Shown here: positions 9,701 to 17,762 of the stretch, piece after piece | Layout: the number at the start of each line of letters is the position of its first letter | Position numbering within the stretch: position 1 is the first letter of the stretch | IMG/VR virus record: IMGVR_UViG_3300048833_000194 | Coordinates: 1-40,813 of that record | Reading direction: 5' to 3' (one strand) | DNA from: a virus | Length of the DNA: 40,813 nucleotides | Notes under the pieces: generated by a model | What the model was told of the DNA's origin: nothing | What the model saw: the letters and a program-made list of their open reading frames with translations, nothing else | Databases searched by the model: none | Position numbers and translations under genes: made by a program

Positions 9701-10105
9701 CGCGTCCACCAGGTCGCGCTTCCGGCGCGCCAGCACCGCGTTGTCGAAGGCATCCCGGTCGGGATAATCCTGCAAGAAGCCCGGATCGCGCTCGCGTTCG
9801 GCGGCAACCTCCTGCCAGATCCGGTCGGCAATGGCTTCACGGTCGCGGGCAAAGTTGCGCGGCGTGATGGCAATGCGCCGGCCATAGCCGGTGTCGATCG
9901 ACGTGCGACCACGCGAACGCAGCGCGTCCACCACCGGCTGGGCCAGTTGCTTGGCGTAAAGGTCGTAACTGTCCGAACGGTCCAGCACGTCGGATTGTTG
10001 GCGGGCTGCCCCCCATATGTCGCCAAAGCTCGGCGGCATCGAACCGCCGCGCGGCAGGATGGCGCTCAGATCTGGCTGGGCGAAGCTGTCCAGAAGGCCG
10101 CTCAT
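6782..10105 (-). CDS. 1107-residue ejection protein with ParB-like and zeta-toxin-like domains
   Basis: Residues 1-260 are helical with Gly/Ala-rich hydrophobic stretches, like an internal virion protein. Residues about 345-475 resemble a ParB/Srx-type domain, with VADGHQRSGLARRL at 406-419. Residues about 555-640 are coiled-coil-like. Residues about 800-975 form a P-loop domain with Walker A GPPAAGKSS (810-818), then IVDSDDAKAKLPEY, which fits zeta-toxin-type kinases. The C-terminus is acidic. Zeta toxins phosphorylate UDP-activated sugars; activity here is not shown. The gene lies between the gp15-like and 836-residue ejection genes, with 4-base overlaps, so the product probably travels in the virion. 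Multi-domain delivered proteins of this type are known as polyvalent proteins. ParB and zeta calls are by motif only. Confidence 0.8.
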   Translation of the reverse strand: MSGLLDSFAQPDLSAILPRGGSMPPSFGDIWGAARQQSDVLDRSDSYDLYAKQLAQPVVDALRSRGRTSIDTGYGRRIAITPRNFARDREAIADRIWQEVAAERERDPGFLQDYPDRDAFDNAVLARRKRDLVDAESVLASGSGAATVVGELGGAIQSTLADPVTWITTGLTLPFGGPVSGGIARQIGISALREAALNTAATVPALAFKDRNMEELGREYGLGDAALDLGLAALVGGGLGATAAAGGVALDKGVEAMSARRLARELEALPDTRGMPLTATELAAVKVLKRQADDLDTSPFAPDPHADAAHLQRLHETEDALLTDDPLPGPAGMEPPLSPAAIDAQLPGNYRILSAKDLQTDPETFQYKAGGDGQGVTDRLRGVTEWNADAAGAIMVWERADGTLFVADGHQRSGLARRLIGEGRYEDIGLLSHVYREADGVTAETAMLRAAGANILAGTGTPTDAARIIRRAGIDSAHLKGFNKASAFGQQSMGLARLSDDAFGMVINGDDETMIIGAIVGRVAPDAPELHAQMIQALRTADVSSAAQRELMLRDMLAAPRSREHQTDMFGVLEVTRSLYAERARILERALESVRRAKRALVSAADNADTLAEAGARIDRGRAAAVAEQNAQLADVIERLARVTDNPVNTALSRAAVSMSEGKRADAAARDFLAGLRSQPDLVDELVGRGRPARDAAGDAGLAGRAGTGDAAESGAGAVGADAGRLSDPDNPVFPGTGKSIEDARLEAEALLQAHPPRTEGGAPGTHNIRNADAAGDGSGRTRGDLRLAIVEDLLARPAAKGREAHIVLGPPAAGKSSLAEPLAKARSARIVDSDDAKAKLPEYRDGIGAVAVHEESADLARVAERHSVEAGDNIVLPVVGRTYAQLENRIDALVKQNYSVYVHFVDLPGDEAVRRAKARYAATGRLVDPDYVASIGDAPSRNFQRLLDERGGDLKGYLHVSNAVPEGNAPSLVRTSDEGLYRPVGDRRPGAQPDAADLRAEPQRIGEGDAGEDLLRRLTADAASGRTIDEFDDPYGAGAAAQADNLLHDMRGELEAGGEPDGETGGLFALFDGDEADPRADLADIDADAAAFKAVEGCLKDPGGAA

Positions 10106-12144
10106 TGGGCGCCCCCGATGCGGAGGGCAAACAGCTTGCCGTCTGGCCGGCGCAGCGGCGTCGATGCGCCGGGCAGCACAACATAATATCTGCCGTCACC
10201 AGCGGAGTAGAGCGCACCCCCCCTTATTGTTTCAGCGGAAACATCGCGGCCGCGATCGTCCACTGGCCGAAGCCCGGCGGCTGCTTTCAGCCGCTCGTCT
10301 GTCAGCCGCGCCATAGAGCCGTCGAAATCCTCCTGGGAAACGCCGGCTCCCAGCACAACCGGCACGCCACGCCATTCCCCCAGGCCGCCGCGCTCCACGC
10401 CATCCGCGCCGCGCACGGCGCCAAGCGCCATCCTCACGCCGGCATCAAAGGCCGGCGCGCGCCAGTCGGCGCCGCCGCTACGGCCCCAGCGCGCCGCATA
10501 GATCTGGGTGGCGGCCGCCTTCGCCGGCCCGGAAGCCCCAGGCATGAAGCGGAAGGCCGGGCCGATCAGCGCTGTGAAGCGCTCATCCACCTTGTCTTTC
10601 GGCGCCAGCTTCGGCTGGGCCTTCAGATAGTCGGCGCCCTGGAACAGATCCTGCGTCGCTGCCAGCCGGCCTTGCCCGGCAAGCCCGATCGCCCAGCCCG
10701 CTACCGGGTCTTTCGCGGCAACCTGCCGCGCTGCATCCTTGGTATAGGGGCCGAACTGCGAAAGCTGCGAAACCGCCACCATTTTCTGCTGGGGCGTGCC
10801 GGTCGTCAGCTGCAGCGTGAAGGCGTCCGCTTCTGTGGATGTCAGCGGCGATGGCTTCACGCCGTAGCGCCGCGCTGCGGAAGTCGCGATGGCGCCACGT
10901 CGGCGGAAGCTGTCAGGGTCGTTTCCGTCCAGTGTGGGGATCTGCTGGCCATATTGCGCTTCCCACCCAAGCAGATCCTCGCTGGCGGCTTTGCGCTGGG
11001 CCTGCCGAAGGTCGCGCAGCTGGTCGCGCGCCGCGATGGCCGTGGGGTCAGCATTTGCGCCATCCTTGGCGATCTGCGCGGAAAGCGCCTGTTCGTTGAA
11101 TTGCAGCTCAACCGGGCTCATCCGGCCAAACTGCTGGTTTACGGCCGCCTTCGTCCCCAGCACCGCTATGGCAACGGATTGCCCGGGATTGCCCAGCGAA
11201 CCCGCCATGCGCGCGGCCTGCCGCACAGTGTCCATGGGCACAGGAACCCCGGCGCTCAGGGCAGCACTGATGCCACCCACATAGTCGCGTGCGGCTTCCC
11301 TGCGGTCCCGTTCGGCTTCGCGCGCAGCGGCGGCCGCCGCCCTTGCTTCTGCCCGCCGTGCGGCCTCCTCGGCGCGCGCCTGCGCCTCGCGCCCCCGGAT
11401 CTCGCTGTCCACCCGGTTCGTGATACCGGTCATGTTGTCGGCGTCGATCAGGCTATTCAGCTTGCCCGAGCGCAGGATTTCCCGCGCCTTATATGGGTCA
11501 CGCTCGGCCAGCCCCTCTATGAAGCTGCGCGAAAGCCGGTTGGTGGCCAGCTTCTCCAGCTTCGATTTTTGCTCGGCATTCAGCTGCGGGATTGCCGCCA
11601 GATTTTCGCGGAACAGCGCCACGGATTGCGCCAGGCCGCGTTCGCTGCCGGCGATGGCCAGGTCGTTCGCGGCCGTCGAAACCGCCGTGTCGAAGTCGCT
11701 TGCGGCCTTGTGCGCCTGCACGCCCACCACATAGGCGCCCTCGTCCAGGTCCAGATCGGCGCGCAGCTCCGCCACCCGCGCCTGATACTCCGCCTGCAGC
11801 TTGGGGCTGGTCACCCCACCCATGAAGGCGGCGGCCCGTTCGTCGAAGCGCTTCAACAGGCCTTCGCGATGCTCGGCGCCGTCGGGCGCCATGTTGCGCC
11901 GCGCTTCCTGCCGGTCTGCGGCGGTCGCTGTGCGCAGCCCCACAAAGTCGTTCAGCTTCGCCAGACGCTGTGCATTCTCGCTTTCGCGCTGTTCCTTCTC
12001 CTCGCGCGCCGCAATCGCTTGCCCCATGCGTTGCAGGCCATGCCCCACCTGGCCGCCGAAGTGGCTGGCATCCACGCGCGGCAGATCCAGCCGCGTGCCC
12101 ACCTCGGCCGCCACCTGGGAACGATATGTCGGAATGCGCGCCAT
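10102..12144 (-). CDS. Internal virion protein, T7 gp15-like
   Basis: A 680-residue, mainly helical protein. The N-terminus (RIPTYRSQVAAEVGTRLDLP) and long charged helices rich in Ala, Arg and Glu (for example about residues 235-290) resemble the gp15-type internal core proteins of short-tailed phages, which are ejected after adsorption and extend the tail across the periplasm. No enzymatic motif is seen. The start overlaps the stop of the gp14-like gene by one base (TGATG), and the end overlaps the 1107-residue gene by four, consistent with one ejection-protein operon. Confidence 0.78.
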   Translation of the reverse strand: MARIPTYRSQVAAEVGTRLDLPRVDASHFGGQVGHGLQRMGQAIAAREEKEQRESENAQRLAKLNDFVGLRTATAADRQEARRNMAPDGAEHREGLLKRFDERAAAFMGGVTSPKLQAEYQARVAELRADLDLDEGAYVVGVQAHKAASDFDTAVSTAANDLAIAGSERGLAQSVALFRENLAAIPQLNAEQKSKLEKLATNRLSRSFIEGLAERDPYKAREILRSGKLNSLIDADNMTGITNRVDSEIRGREAQARAEEAARRAEARAAAAAAREAERDRREAARDYVGGISAALSAGVPVPMDTVRQAARMAGSLGNPGQSVAIAVLGTKAAVNQQFGRMSPVELQFNEQALSAQIAKDGANADPTAIAARDQLRDLRQAQRKAASEDLLGWEAQYGQQIPTLDGNDPDSFRRRGAIATSAARRYGVKPSPLTSTEADAFTLQLTTGTPQQKMVAVSQLSQFGPYTKDAARQVAAKDPVAGWAIGLAGQGRLAATQDLFQGADYLKAQPKLAPKDKVDERFTALIGPAFRFMPGASGPAKAAATQIYAARWGRSGGADWRAPAFDAGVRMALGAVRGADGVERGGLGEWRGVPVVLGAGVSQEDFDGSMARLTDERLKAAAGLRPVDDRGRDVSAETIRGGALYSAGDGRYYVVLPGASTPLRRPDGKLFALRIGGAQ

Positions 12145-12569
12145 CAGCCGCCGGCACCCACAGCAGCGGCACCCGCATCCATGATGCCGCCCAGCAGCTC
12201 GAAGGCACCCTGACGTTTCGCCAGTCGGGCCTGATAGTTCAGCGCTGCGGATTTGTTATGCGCGTCCGCCTTCACGCGCAGCCGATCCAGCCCGCTTTCC
12301 ACTTCGATTTCGCGCAGGGCGTCCAGGGCGCTGCCGCTGCCCATGCCGCCACCGTTCGCGCCCATGCCGGCAATGGCCTCTCCGGCCGTCCGGCGGGCCT
12401 CCATGCGGATGTCGTCATCCTGCGCCACGCCGGTGCGGATGGCCGCGCGCGCTTCTGCCCGCATCAGCTTCGCGTTGGCCTTGCCGGCCATGAAGCCGGA
12501 CACGCCCTTTACCAGCGGGCCGCCCATTTGCAGCGCCTTGGCGGCCGTTTGCGATCCGCCGTTGCTCAT
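12144..12569 (-). CDS. Internal virion protein, T7 gp14-like
   Basis: A 141-residue Ala/Gly-rich helical protein. The central stretch ALREIEVESGLDRLRVKADA followed by a Tyr-Gln-Ala-Arg-Leu segment and a hydrophobic Gly/Ala C-terminus is characteristic of the small ejection protein of T7-like particles, where gp14 inserts in the outer membrane. It sits directly before the gp15-like gene, in the T7 order, and overlaps its upstream neighbour by four bases. Confidence 0.75.
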   Translation of the reverse strand: MSNGGSQTAAKALQMGGPLVKGVSGFMAGKANAKLMRAEARAAIRTGVAQDDDIRMEARRTAGEAIAGMGANGGGMGSGSALDALREIEVESGLDRLRVKADAHNKSAALNYQARLAKRQGAFELLGGIMDAGAAAVGAGG

Positions 12570-13054
12570 GCGGCAGCCCTTGCGCAGTCGGCCGCCCGCA
12601 CGAAGGTCAGGAACCCGTCGGCCAGCACGTCCAGGCTGGCAGGCACCAGATGCAGCCCCAGCAGGGCCGCCCAGCGTCGGGCCGGCAGCCAGTCGGCGCG
12701 GATCAACGCCTCCACGCGGCCATATGGCGCGCTGGCAATCTTCTGGCGCACCAGCCGCGTCACCGCCGCGTGGTCGCGGCCAAGGCCCTGCGCCACCAGC
12801 GCCCAGGCGATCGCATAGCTGCCGCGCTGGGAACTCGCGGCCGAAGGTGAAGCTGCCATCTCATGGAAACCGCCGGCGCCCAGCACCCACCCCTTGGAGT
12901 CCCGCGCAGTCCAGCACGGCCCCGCCTCCACCAGTTGGCGGCCATAGTCCTCGTCGAGGACCGGGCTGGCAGAACCAAGCCACTGCTGCTGCACCGGCTC
13001 CAGGAACAGCCAGTCCAGATCGGATGGCACGAAGGGCGAAAGGAAGATGCTCAT
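12566..13054 (-). CDS. GNAT-like virion-assembly protein (T7 gp13 position)
   Basis: A 162-residue protein that looks like a degenerate GNAT acetyltransferase fold: an N-terminal strand-helix segment, a central strand with GWVLGAGGFHEM, then AQGLGRDHAAVTRLV, which recalls the acetyl-CoA loop and following helix. In podoviruses a GNAT-like protein often follows tail tube B, at the place of T7 gene 13. Whether it acetylates anything is unknown, and the binding loop is only partly conserved. Coupled by ATGA to tail tube B. Confidence 0.6.
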   Translation of the reverse strand: MSIFLSPFVPSDLDWLFLEPVQQQWLGSASPVLDEDYGRQLVEAGPCWTARDSKGWVLGAGGFHEMAASPSAASSQRGSYAIAWALVAQGLGRDHAAVTRLVRQKIASAPYGRVEALIRADWLPARRWAALLGLHLVPASLDVLADGFLTFVRAADCARAAA

Positions 13055-15270
13055 TCGCCCTCGCTCACTTCCAGCCGCGGCGCCAGGCTCAGCAGGGTGA
13101 AGGGCAGGGCCTGAAAGCTCTCCACCACCACCCGCGCTTCGCGATCATAACCGCCGGGGAACCCCACCAGCCGCTCGCCGGAGAACAGCGGCGGCGCCGC
13201 GTCCATGGCATGGGCGCTCGTGCGAAACTGCACGGTCTCATTCAGCCCGCCCGGCCGACGCACGCGGATGCCCAGCGTCTCCTGCAGGTCAAGGCCCAGC
13301 TTCACCACCCGCTTGATCTTCGTCAGCCCGCTTCCGCTCCCCACGTCGGCGGTCAGGCGCATGCTCTCCACCAGCGCGGCAAACGGCAGGCCCACATGCA
13401 CCTGCCGCGCCGGGCGCTCCAGCTCGATGGAGCCGCCGATCACGGTCAGGTCGGGGTGCGAGGCGCCATCGGTCACCACGGTCACCGTCTGCCCGTTCAG
13501 ATGCGCCAGCCCGCTGATCACGGTGGCGGGCGCCCCCTGATAGGTCAGGCTGCAATCGACGAAACAGCCCGATGCCTGCTCGTCCCCCTCCTGCCACAGG
13601 GGCAACAGGCGCTCGATCGTCTGCCGCTCCACCCCCGCGATCGTGCGCGTCACCGCCAGCCACAGCTGGTCCTGCGTGCCGTCGGGCGAAGGGATGCAGC
13701 AGATGCTGCGCACGGTGCCCGCCGTGTCGTGCAGGGAAAAGCCGCGCACGTTCTGGTCATCGCTCCACGTCAGGCACACAAGGCGGCCATCGCTGCGCAG
13801 GCCCCACACGCTGGCTTCCGGCTCCATCTGCGCTGCCAGCCGCGTCACGCGCGGCCGGGTGATATGCTCGGCTCGCACCGTTACGTCGGGCGCCTGATAG
13901 CGGTCGCGATCATAGGCATAGTCGGCCGCGCGCAGCTTCCGCCCACCCTTTGCAACGAACAGCGTGGCCGTGCCGATCGCCACCGGCCGCACCGGGTAGC
14001 TGCCGTGCGCCGACTGTCGGGGCGTGGCCAGATTGTTGAAGGCCACCGCTTGCGCCGGGTTCACCGGCTGCACGGCATATTCGGCCGCGCTGGTGCCCAC
14101 CAGCAGGGAACGGTCGTTCGCCAGCCAGCGCACCCGTTCCGGGCGCGGTAGTCGGCGGCGAATGCCAAGGTCGGCCTGCGCCAGGCCGCTGCCGTCGCGG
14201 GCAGAAAAATCCTCATAATCGCCCACCACGCTGGCAAACAGCTGGTTGCCCTTCGCCAGCCACAGCCGTTCGTCGCGGATGGCCACGGCATCGGCCCAGC
14301 CTTCCGCATTGCTGAAGGCTCCCATCGCCCACAGTTTGGAAGGGCTGGCCACCACCTCGTCTGGCAGGCGCTTGATCACGGTGGCCGAAACCTGCGTCGG
14401 GCTCAGATAGCCCGTGATGCGAACGATCCCGGCCCGGCTATAGAGGTATTTCCACAGCACGCCGCCGACATCATCGCCGTTCAGGTCCTTGCCCTCGCTC
14501 GTTCCGTCCCGCTCGCTGCCTTCGTCATGAATGGGTCGGTCGGTGCCGGTGCGCTTGCTGCTGCTGGCAGGCATGGCAATGGCCTCATACACCTTGCCGT
14601 CGCTTCGGCGCTTATCGCCGATCTCCATCTTCACCTGCGGTTCCCAGGCCGGAATGCTCGCGAAGTCCGCGCACTCGATCTCCAGCAGGCCGCCCGCATG
14701 GCCAGCTTTGAAGATCGGGCCGGAAGCGGTGATGGTCACCGCCCCCTCGCCGGCGCTCGCCTGCACCGTCAGGCCATCATTGTTGTTCTGGTCGTTGAAG
14801 GGGCCGTTCTTCAGTTCCAGCGCGGATAGCGCGAACGTCGTCGCGCTGGTGCGCACCAGCACCTGGTGCGGGTTGCGGCCATCCACCAGATACAGCTTCT
14901 CGGCCGATTGCTCACTTTGCAGCAGCGGCAGGTCGGCTGCCAGAAACGGCGTGGCGATCTGGTAGGGCACGCCCGGCGCGCTTTCCACCTGCGCGTCATT
15001 CGTGAAAAACCGGAAGTATCCCGGCCCGGCCTCGATCACATAGCCCTGCGTTTCGTTGTACACGAAGGGCAGCAGCTCCACCCCGGCAATCCCGCCCGCC
15101 TCTGCCACCCAGCGTGTGCCGCTGCGCTTCACCAGCGGCCCCTGCACGGTTACCACCATATTGCGGATCTTGCGGGCCGCCACGCCATAGGCAGCCAGAT
15201 CGGGGCGGCCTTCCATCCGCGCGGAAAGCTCGCCTCCGTTGAAGCTGGTCTGAAGCAGGCTCTGCACCAT
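13051..15270 (-). CDS. Tail tubular protein B (T7 gp12-like nozzle)
   Basis: A 739-residue protein, close to the usual length of gp12-type nozzle proteins. The N-terminus SLLQTSFNGGELSARMEGRP followed by KIRNMVV and VKRSGTRWV is the classic start of this family. The middle is a beta-propeller-like region. The protein forms the lower tail tube beneath the tail-tube A adaptor and holds the fibres. It follows the adaptor gene after a single base. Confidence 0.93.
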   Translation of the reverse strand: MVQSLLQTSFNGGELSARMEGRPDLAAYGVAARKIRNMVVTVQGPLVKRSGTRWVAEAGGIAGVELLPFVYNETQGYVIEAGPGYFRFFTNDAQVESAPGVPYQIATPFLAADLPLLQSEQSAEKLYLVDGRNPHQVLVRTSATTFALSALELKNGPFNDQNNNDGLTVQASAGEGAVTITASGPIFKAGHAGGLLEIECADFASIPAWEPQVKMEIGDKRRSDGKVYEAIAMPASSSKRTGTDRPIHDEGSERDGTSEGKDLNGDDVGGVLWKYLYSRAGIVRITGYLSPTQVSATVIKRLPDEVVASPSKLWAMGAFSNAEGWADAVAIRDERLWLAKGNQLFASVVGDYEDFSARDGSGLAQADLGIRRRLPRPERVRWLANDRSLLVGTSAAEYAVQPVNPAQAVAFNNLATPRQSAHGSYPVRPVAIGTATLFVAKGGRKLRAADYAYDRDRYQAPDVTVRAEHITRPRVTRLAAQMEPEASVWGLRSDGRLVCLTWSDDQNVRGFSLHDTAGTVRSICCIPSPDGTQDQLWLAVTRTIAGVERQTIERLLPLWQEGDEQASGCFVDCSLTYQGAPATVISGLAHLNGQTVTVVTDGASHPDLTVIGGSIELERPARQVHVGLPFAALVESMRLTADVGSGSGLTKIKRVVKLGLDLQETLGIRVRRPGGLNETVQFRTSAHAMDAAPPLFSGERLVGFPGGYDREARVVVESFQALPFTLLSLAPRLEVSEGE

Positions 15271-15271
15271 C

Positions 15272-15847
15272 TCAGGCGCCCCGCTCTCGCGCCAGCACCC
15301 AGTCGTCGGCGGGCATGTCTTGCGGCGCGTCCTCGATGCCGTTCACAGCCTTCGCCGTGCGAAGCTGTGCAATATACTCCTCTTCGGCGCGCGCCTTCGC
15401 GCTGTCGCTACCAGTGATTTTTTTCGCCACCTGCATGGCGATCCGCGCCGCCAGCGCTTCCACGAACAGCGGGTCGAAGCGCCCGGTGTCTTCCACCCGG
15501 CGGATATAAAGGATGTTCAGCGGCCCCGGCCCGTGCACCAGGATCATGCTGCCTTCCAGCCGATATCGCCGCTCGTCGTCCAGCTCCACGAAGCGGATGA
15601 AGTCGGCCGGCTTCTGGAAAAGCGTTTCCGTGCCCCACCAGCCGGCTGGCTTTTCCGCCAGCTCGGGCAGGCTGGCGCGCGTCCGGGCGAAGTCCCACGG
15701 GTGCGCGCGCAAAACCGCATCGCGCATGGCGGCGAAGCAGGCATTCACCGCGCGGGCAGCGCGGCTGTCTTCGTCCAGCGAATTGATTTCACCTTCGTCG
15801 CCGATCTTCTCCAGCGCAAGGTTCGCAATTTCAACGGCAGAGGCCAT
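15272..15847 (-). CDS. Tail tubular protein A (T7 gp11-like adaptor)
   Basis: A 191-residue protein with the family start (ASAVEIANLALEKIGDEGEI), then an HPWDFAR motif and a helical C-terminus, all typical of gp11-type adaptor proteins that form the ring between portal and nozzle. The start at 15847 gives a one-base TGATG overlap with the upstream gene; an ATG five codons earlier (15862) would lie within that gene and is less likely. Confidence 0.92.
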   Translation of the reverse strand: MASAVEIANLALEKIGDEGEINSLDEDSRAARAVNACFAAMRDAVLRAHPWDFARTRASLPELAEKPAGWWGTETLFQKPADFIRFVELDDERRYRLEGSMILVHGPGPLNILYIRRVEDTGRFDPLFVEALAARIAMQVAKKITGSDSAKARAEEEYIAQLRTAKAVNGIEDAPQDMPADDWVLARERGA

Positions 15848-16053
15848 CAGGCGGCAGGCCATTTCGATTGCAGGATGTGGGCTTCCAGGCGGCCCAGCAT
15901 TTCCAGCAGGTCGGCGCGGCGCATCTTGCTGCTGAACTCCACCGTCAGTTGCACGCCATCACCATTCACGCCGGCGATCGCAGATCCCGGCCCTTCCGCC
16001 ACCACAGGGATCCGCGTTCCCATCTGCAGGGTGTAGCTTCGCGTTGCCATCAA
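15847..16053 (-). CDS. 68-residue structural module, paralogue of the tailspike N-terminus
   Basis: A small protein that aligns along its whole length with residues 1-66 of the tailspike at 21532-24426. Shared stretches include TRSYTL/TRRYTL, the Gly-Val-Gln-Leu core, SKMRR/NKMRR and an end of KWPA/AWPA; roughly 40 percent of positions match by eye. It lies between a structural protein and the tail adaptor gene, so it is probably a virion or assembly component. Since the same fold is the N-terminus of the spike, it may be an attachment or oligomerisation module. Two adjacent ATGs (16053, 16050) are possible starts. Confidence 0.7.
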   Translation of the reverse strand: MMATRSYTLQMGTRIPVVAEGPGSAIAGVNGDGVQLTVEFSSKMRRADLLEMLGRLEAHILQSKWPAA

Positions 16054-16105
16054 AGGCCTTTCCGAAAATTGGGGCGGCGTCGTCGCCCGCCGCCCCAGTT
16101 GGGGG

Positions 16106-16561
16106 TCAGGCCGCCGCCGAAGCCCAAACTTCCACGATGAACGTGCCGGCCGTTGGCAGGTCGGCGGCGCCCACGGTCAGGAACACATCCTGCGGGCTGG
16201 GCGAAGGCGGGTCATCGGCAGCCGCCACCGGCATGCCGATTTCCACGCCGGCCGCGTTCTTGATGGCGGCGGCCCGGAATTGGCCGTTGGTCGCGTGCAC
16301 GGGGCTGGTGCCCACGGCGATTTGCGCCGTGGCGCCCAGGGCAATGCCGTTCAAAATCGTCAGCGCCGGCACATATCCGGCAGGCAGCTGGAACAGCAGC
16401 ACATTGTCGGCCTGCGTCACCAGCCCGTTGCCGGCGACCGCCAGCGCGATCACCGCGCGAAAGCGCTTCAGGTCGCCACCGATCACCGCACCCTCGGCAC
16501 GCAGCTTCGGCACTGTGCCGTCGCGCACGCCCAGCATTTCCTGCGAAAACTTCTTGGCCAT
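16106..16561 (-). CDS. Putative head-decoration or minor structural protein
   Basis: A 151-residue, beta-rich protein with many Ala, Gly and Val residues and almost no charged surface in the C-terminal half, as in phage decoration proteins. It directly follows the major capsid gene after a 60-base gap with a strong hairpin. A ribosome site (AGGAGAG) lies just upstream of the start. No family is recognised with certainty, so the structural role is inferred from position and composition. Confidence 0.55.
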   Translation of the reverse strand: MAKKFSQEMLGVRDGTVPKLRAEGAVIGGDLKRFRAVIALAVAGNGLVTQADNVLLFQLPAGYVPALTILNGIALGATAQIAVGTSPVHATNGQFRAAAIKNAAGVEIGMPVAAADDPPSPSPQDVFLTVGAADLPTAGTFIVEVWASAAA

Positions 16562-16589
16562 CTCGTCTCTCCTGAAATCTTGGCGGGCT

Positions 16590-16614
16590 GGCGGCAGGCC
16601 TGCGGCCTGCCGCC
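16590..16614 (-). terminator. Strong hairpin just downstream of the capsid gene
   Basis: GGCGGCAGGCC and GGCCTGCCGCC form a perfect 11-bp stem with a 3-base loop, 8 bases after the capsid stop on the minus strand. There is no U-run after it, so it is not a canonical intrinsic terminator; it could be a leaky terminator, an RNA processing site or a 3' stabiliser. T7 has its late terminator at the same place, right after the capsid gene. Confidence 0.55.
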
Positions 16615-16621
16615 GCCTGCA

Positions 16622-17539
16622 TCACTCAGCGCACAGGATCTGCACGCACTTGGCTTCCTCGGTGCGGGTGCCGGTCTGCATGTTGCGGGCGTAAACCTGC
16701 AGGGCGAAGTTCAGGTCTTCCCGCTCGCTCACGCGGGCGAACAGGCTTTCCCACGTCACCATGGCCATGCCGCGCTTGCACCAGGTCGGAACCCGGCGAT
16801 ACACGCCCGAAAGCGTGATGGCGGCGATGTCCTCGCCGACGCTCGCCGGGTTCCCGAACTCCATGGGAATGAAGTTGAAGCCCAGCAGCCGCGCCAGCTT
16901 GCCCTCGCGCAGCACCGGCGCGTCGAAGGCGTTGAAGTCACGCGAAGTCATCTCGATCTCGCGCTGCAGATCGCGCACCTGGTGAGAGGTAAGGGCGCAG
17001 AACAGCTCTTCGCTTTCCACGTCCACCAGCCCGGCGCGATACAGGCGGGCGGCTTCGGCCAGCTTGTCCACGTTCATGCCCGTCGCCGCCGCACCGCCGA
17101 AATCCACCGGCACAATGTTGGCGCCGCTGAAGGTCACCTGCGTCTGGCCAGTCTTGCCGGTGTAGTTCACGCCATAATAGCCTTCCAGGAAAGCCATATC
17201 CTTGGCGCGCTCAAGCGTGGCGGCGCCGGTTTGCGTGTAACCACCCTGAAGGCTGATCCCGGCTTCCACCTGGTCGATGCTGTCCACACCACGCACGAAC
17301 ACATAGGGCTCGGTGCGTGGTGCCCAGCGGCGCTGGAAGTCGCCGCTCTTCAGGTTGATCGACTGAAAGCGTGTGCTGATCCGCTCGGGCAGGGCAGAGC
17401 CCACGATGTTGGTCACTTCGGTCAGCTCGCCGCTGCCGGGCTGCTGAATGGCGTGCTGTGCCAGCTTCGATTGCGCCTGCTGGCTCACCAGCTGCATGTT
17501 GTTGGTGAACTTGATGGTCGGGGTCTGAAGGATAGACAT
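16622..17539 (-). CDS. Major capsid protein
   Basis: A 305-residue protein. It begins with SILQTPTIKFTNNMQLVSQQ and continues with conserved capsid-type blocks (for example RFQSINLKSGDFQRRW near residue 57, and GVYRRVPTWCKRG near 244), typical of capsid proteins of short-tailed proteobacterial phages with an HK97-type fold. Scaffold is encoded directly upstream, as expected. A GGAG ribosome site lies about 9 bases before the ATG. The gene is flanked by strong hairpins on both sides, which may set apart its mRNA for high expression. Confidence 0.9.
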   Translation of the reverse strand: MSILQTPTIKFTNNMQLVSQQAQSKLAQHAIQQPGSGELTEVTNIVGSALPERISTRFQSINLKSGDFQRRWAPRTEPYVFVRGVDSIDQVEAGISLQGGYTQTGAATLERAKDMAFLEGYYGVNYTGKTGQTQVTFSGANIVPVDFGGAAATGMNVDKLAEAARLYRAGLVDVESEELFCALTSHQVRDLQREIEMTSRDFNAFDAPVLREGKLARLLGFNFIPMEFGNPASVGEDIAAITLSGVYRRVPTWCKRGMAMVTWESLFARVSEREDLNFALQVYARNMQTGTRTEEAKCVQILCAE

Positions 17540-17670
17540 GGGAAACTCCGCTCGATTTGGCTGTGATCGGGCGAAGGCGTGTCGGCGGGCTGCCGGGCCG
17601 TTCTCGCAGTTTGGCGCCAGCTACGGCGTGCGGCTCCACCGCAAGGGCCGGGGGCGTTCCCATCCTCTGC

Positions 17671-17714
17671 GAAACAGAAAAGGGGGGCGGCCGTATCCGG
17701 GCTCGCCCCCCTTT
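17671..17714 (-). terminator. Intrinsic terminator-like hairpin between scaffold and capsid
   Basis: On the minus strand AAAGGGGGGCG and CGCCCCCCTTT make an 11-bp perfect stem (17704-17714 with 17679-17689) with a 14-base loop, followed by TTTTCTGTTTC. This is close to an intrinsic terminator for leftward transcripts. It sits in the 223-bp gap before the capsid gene, the largest gap in the head operon, so either the capsid gene has its own promoter in 17540-17670 or the terminator is leaky. No clear promoter consensus is seen there. Confidence 0.6.
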
Positions 17715-17762
17715 CACCACGGGGTGCAGGGGCGCATGGAAGCCCCCCGAATGAAGTTTTTT

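Noticed and set aside
6959-10186. 1075-codon plus-strand ORF
   Set aside because: It lies wholly antisense to the 1107-residue ejection gene, has low-complexity Arg/His/Gly-rich content without any domain, and results from high GC at third codon positions.
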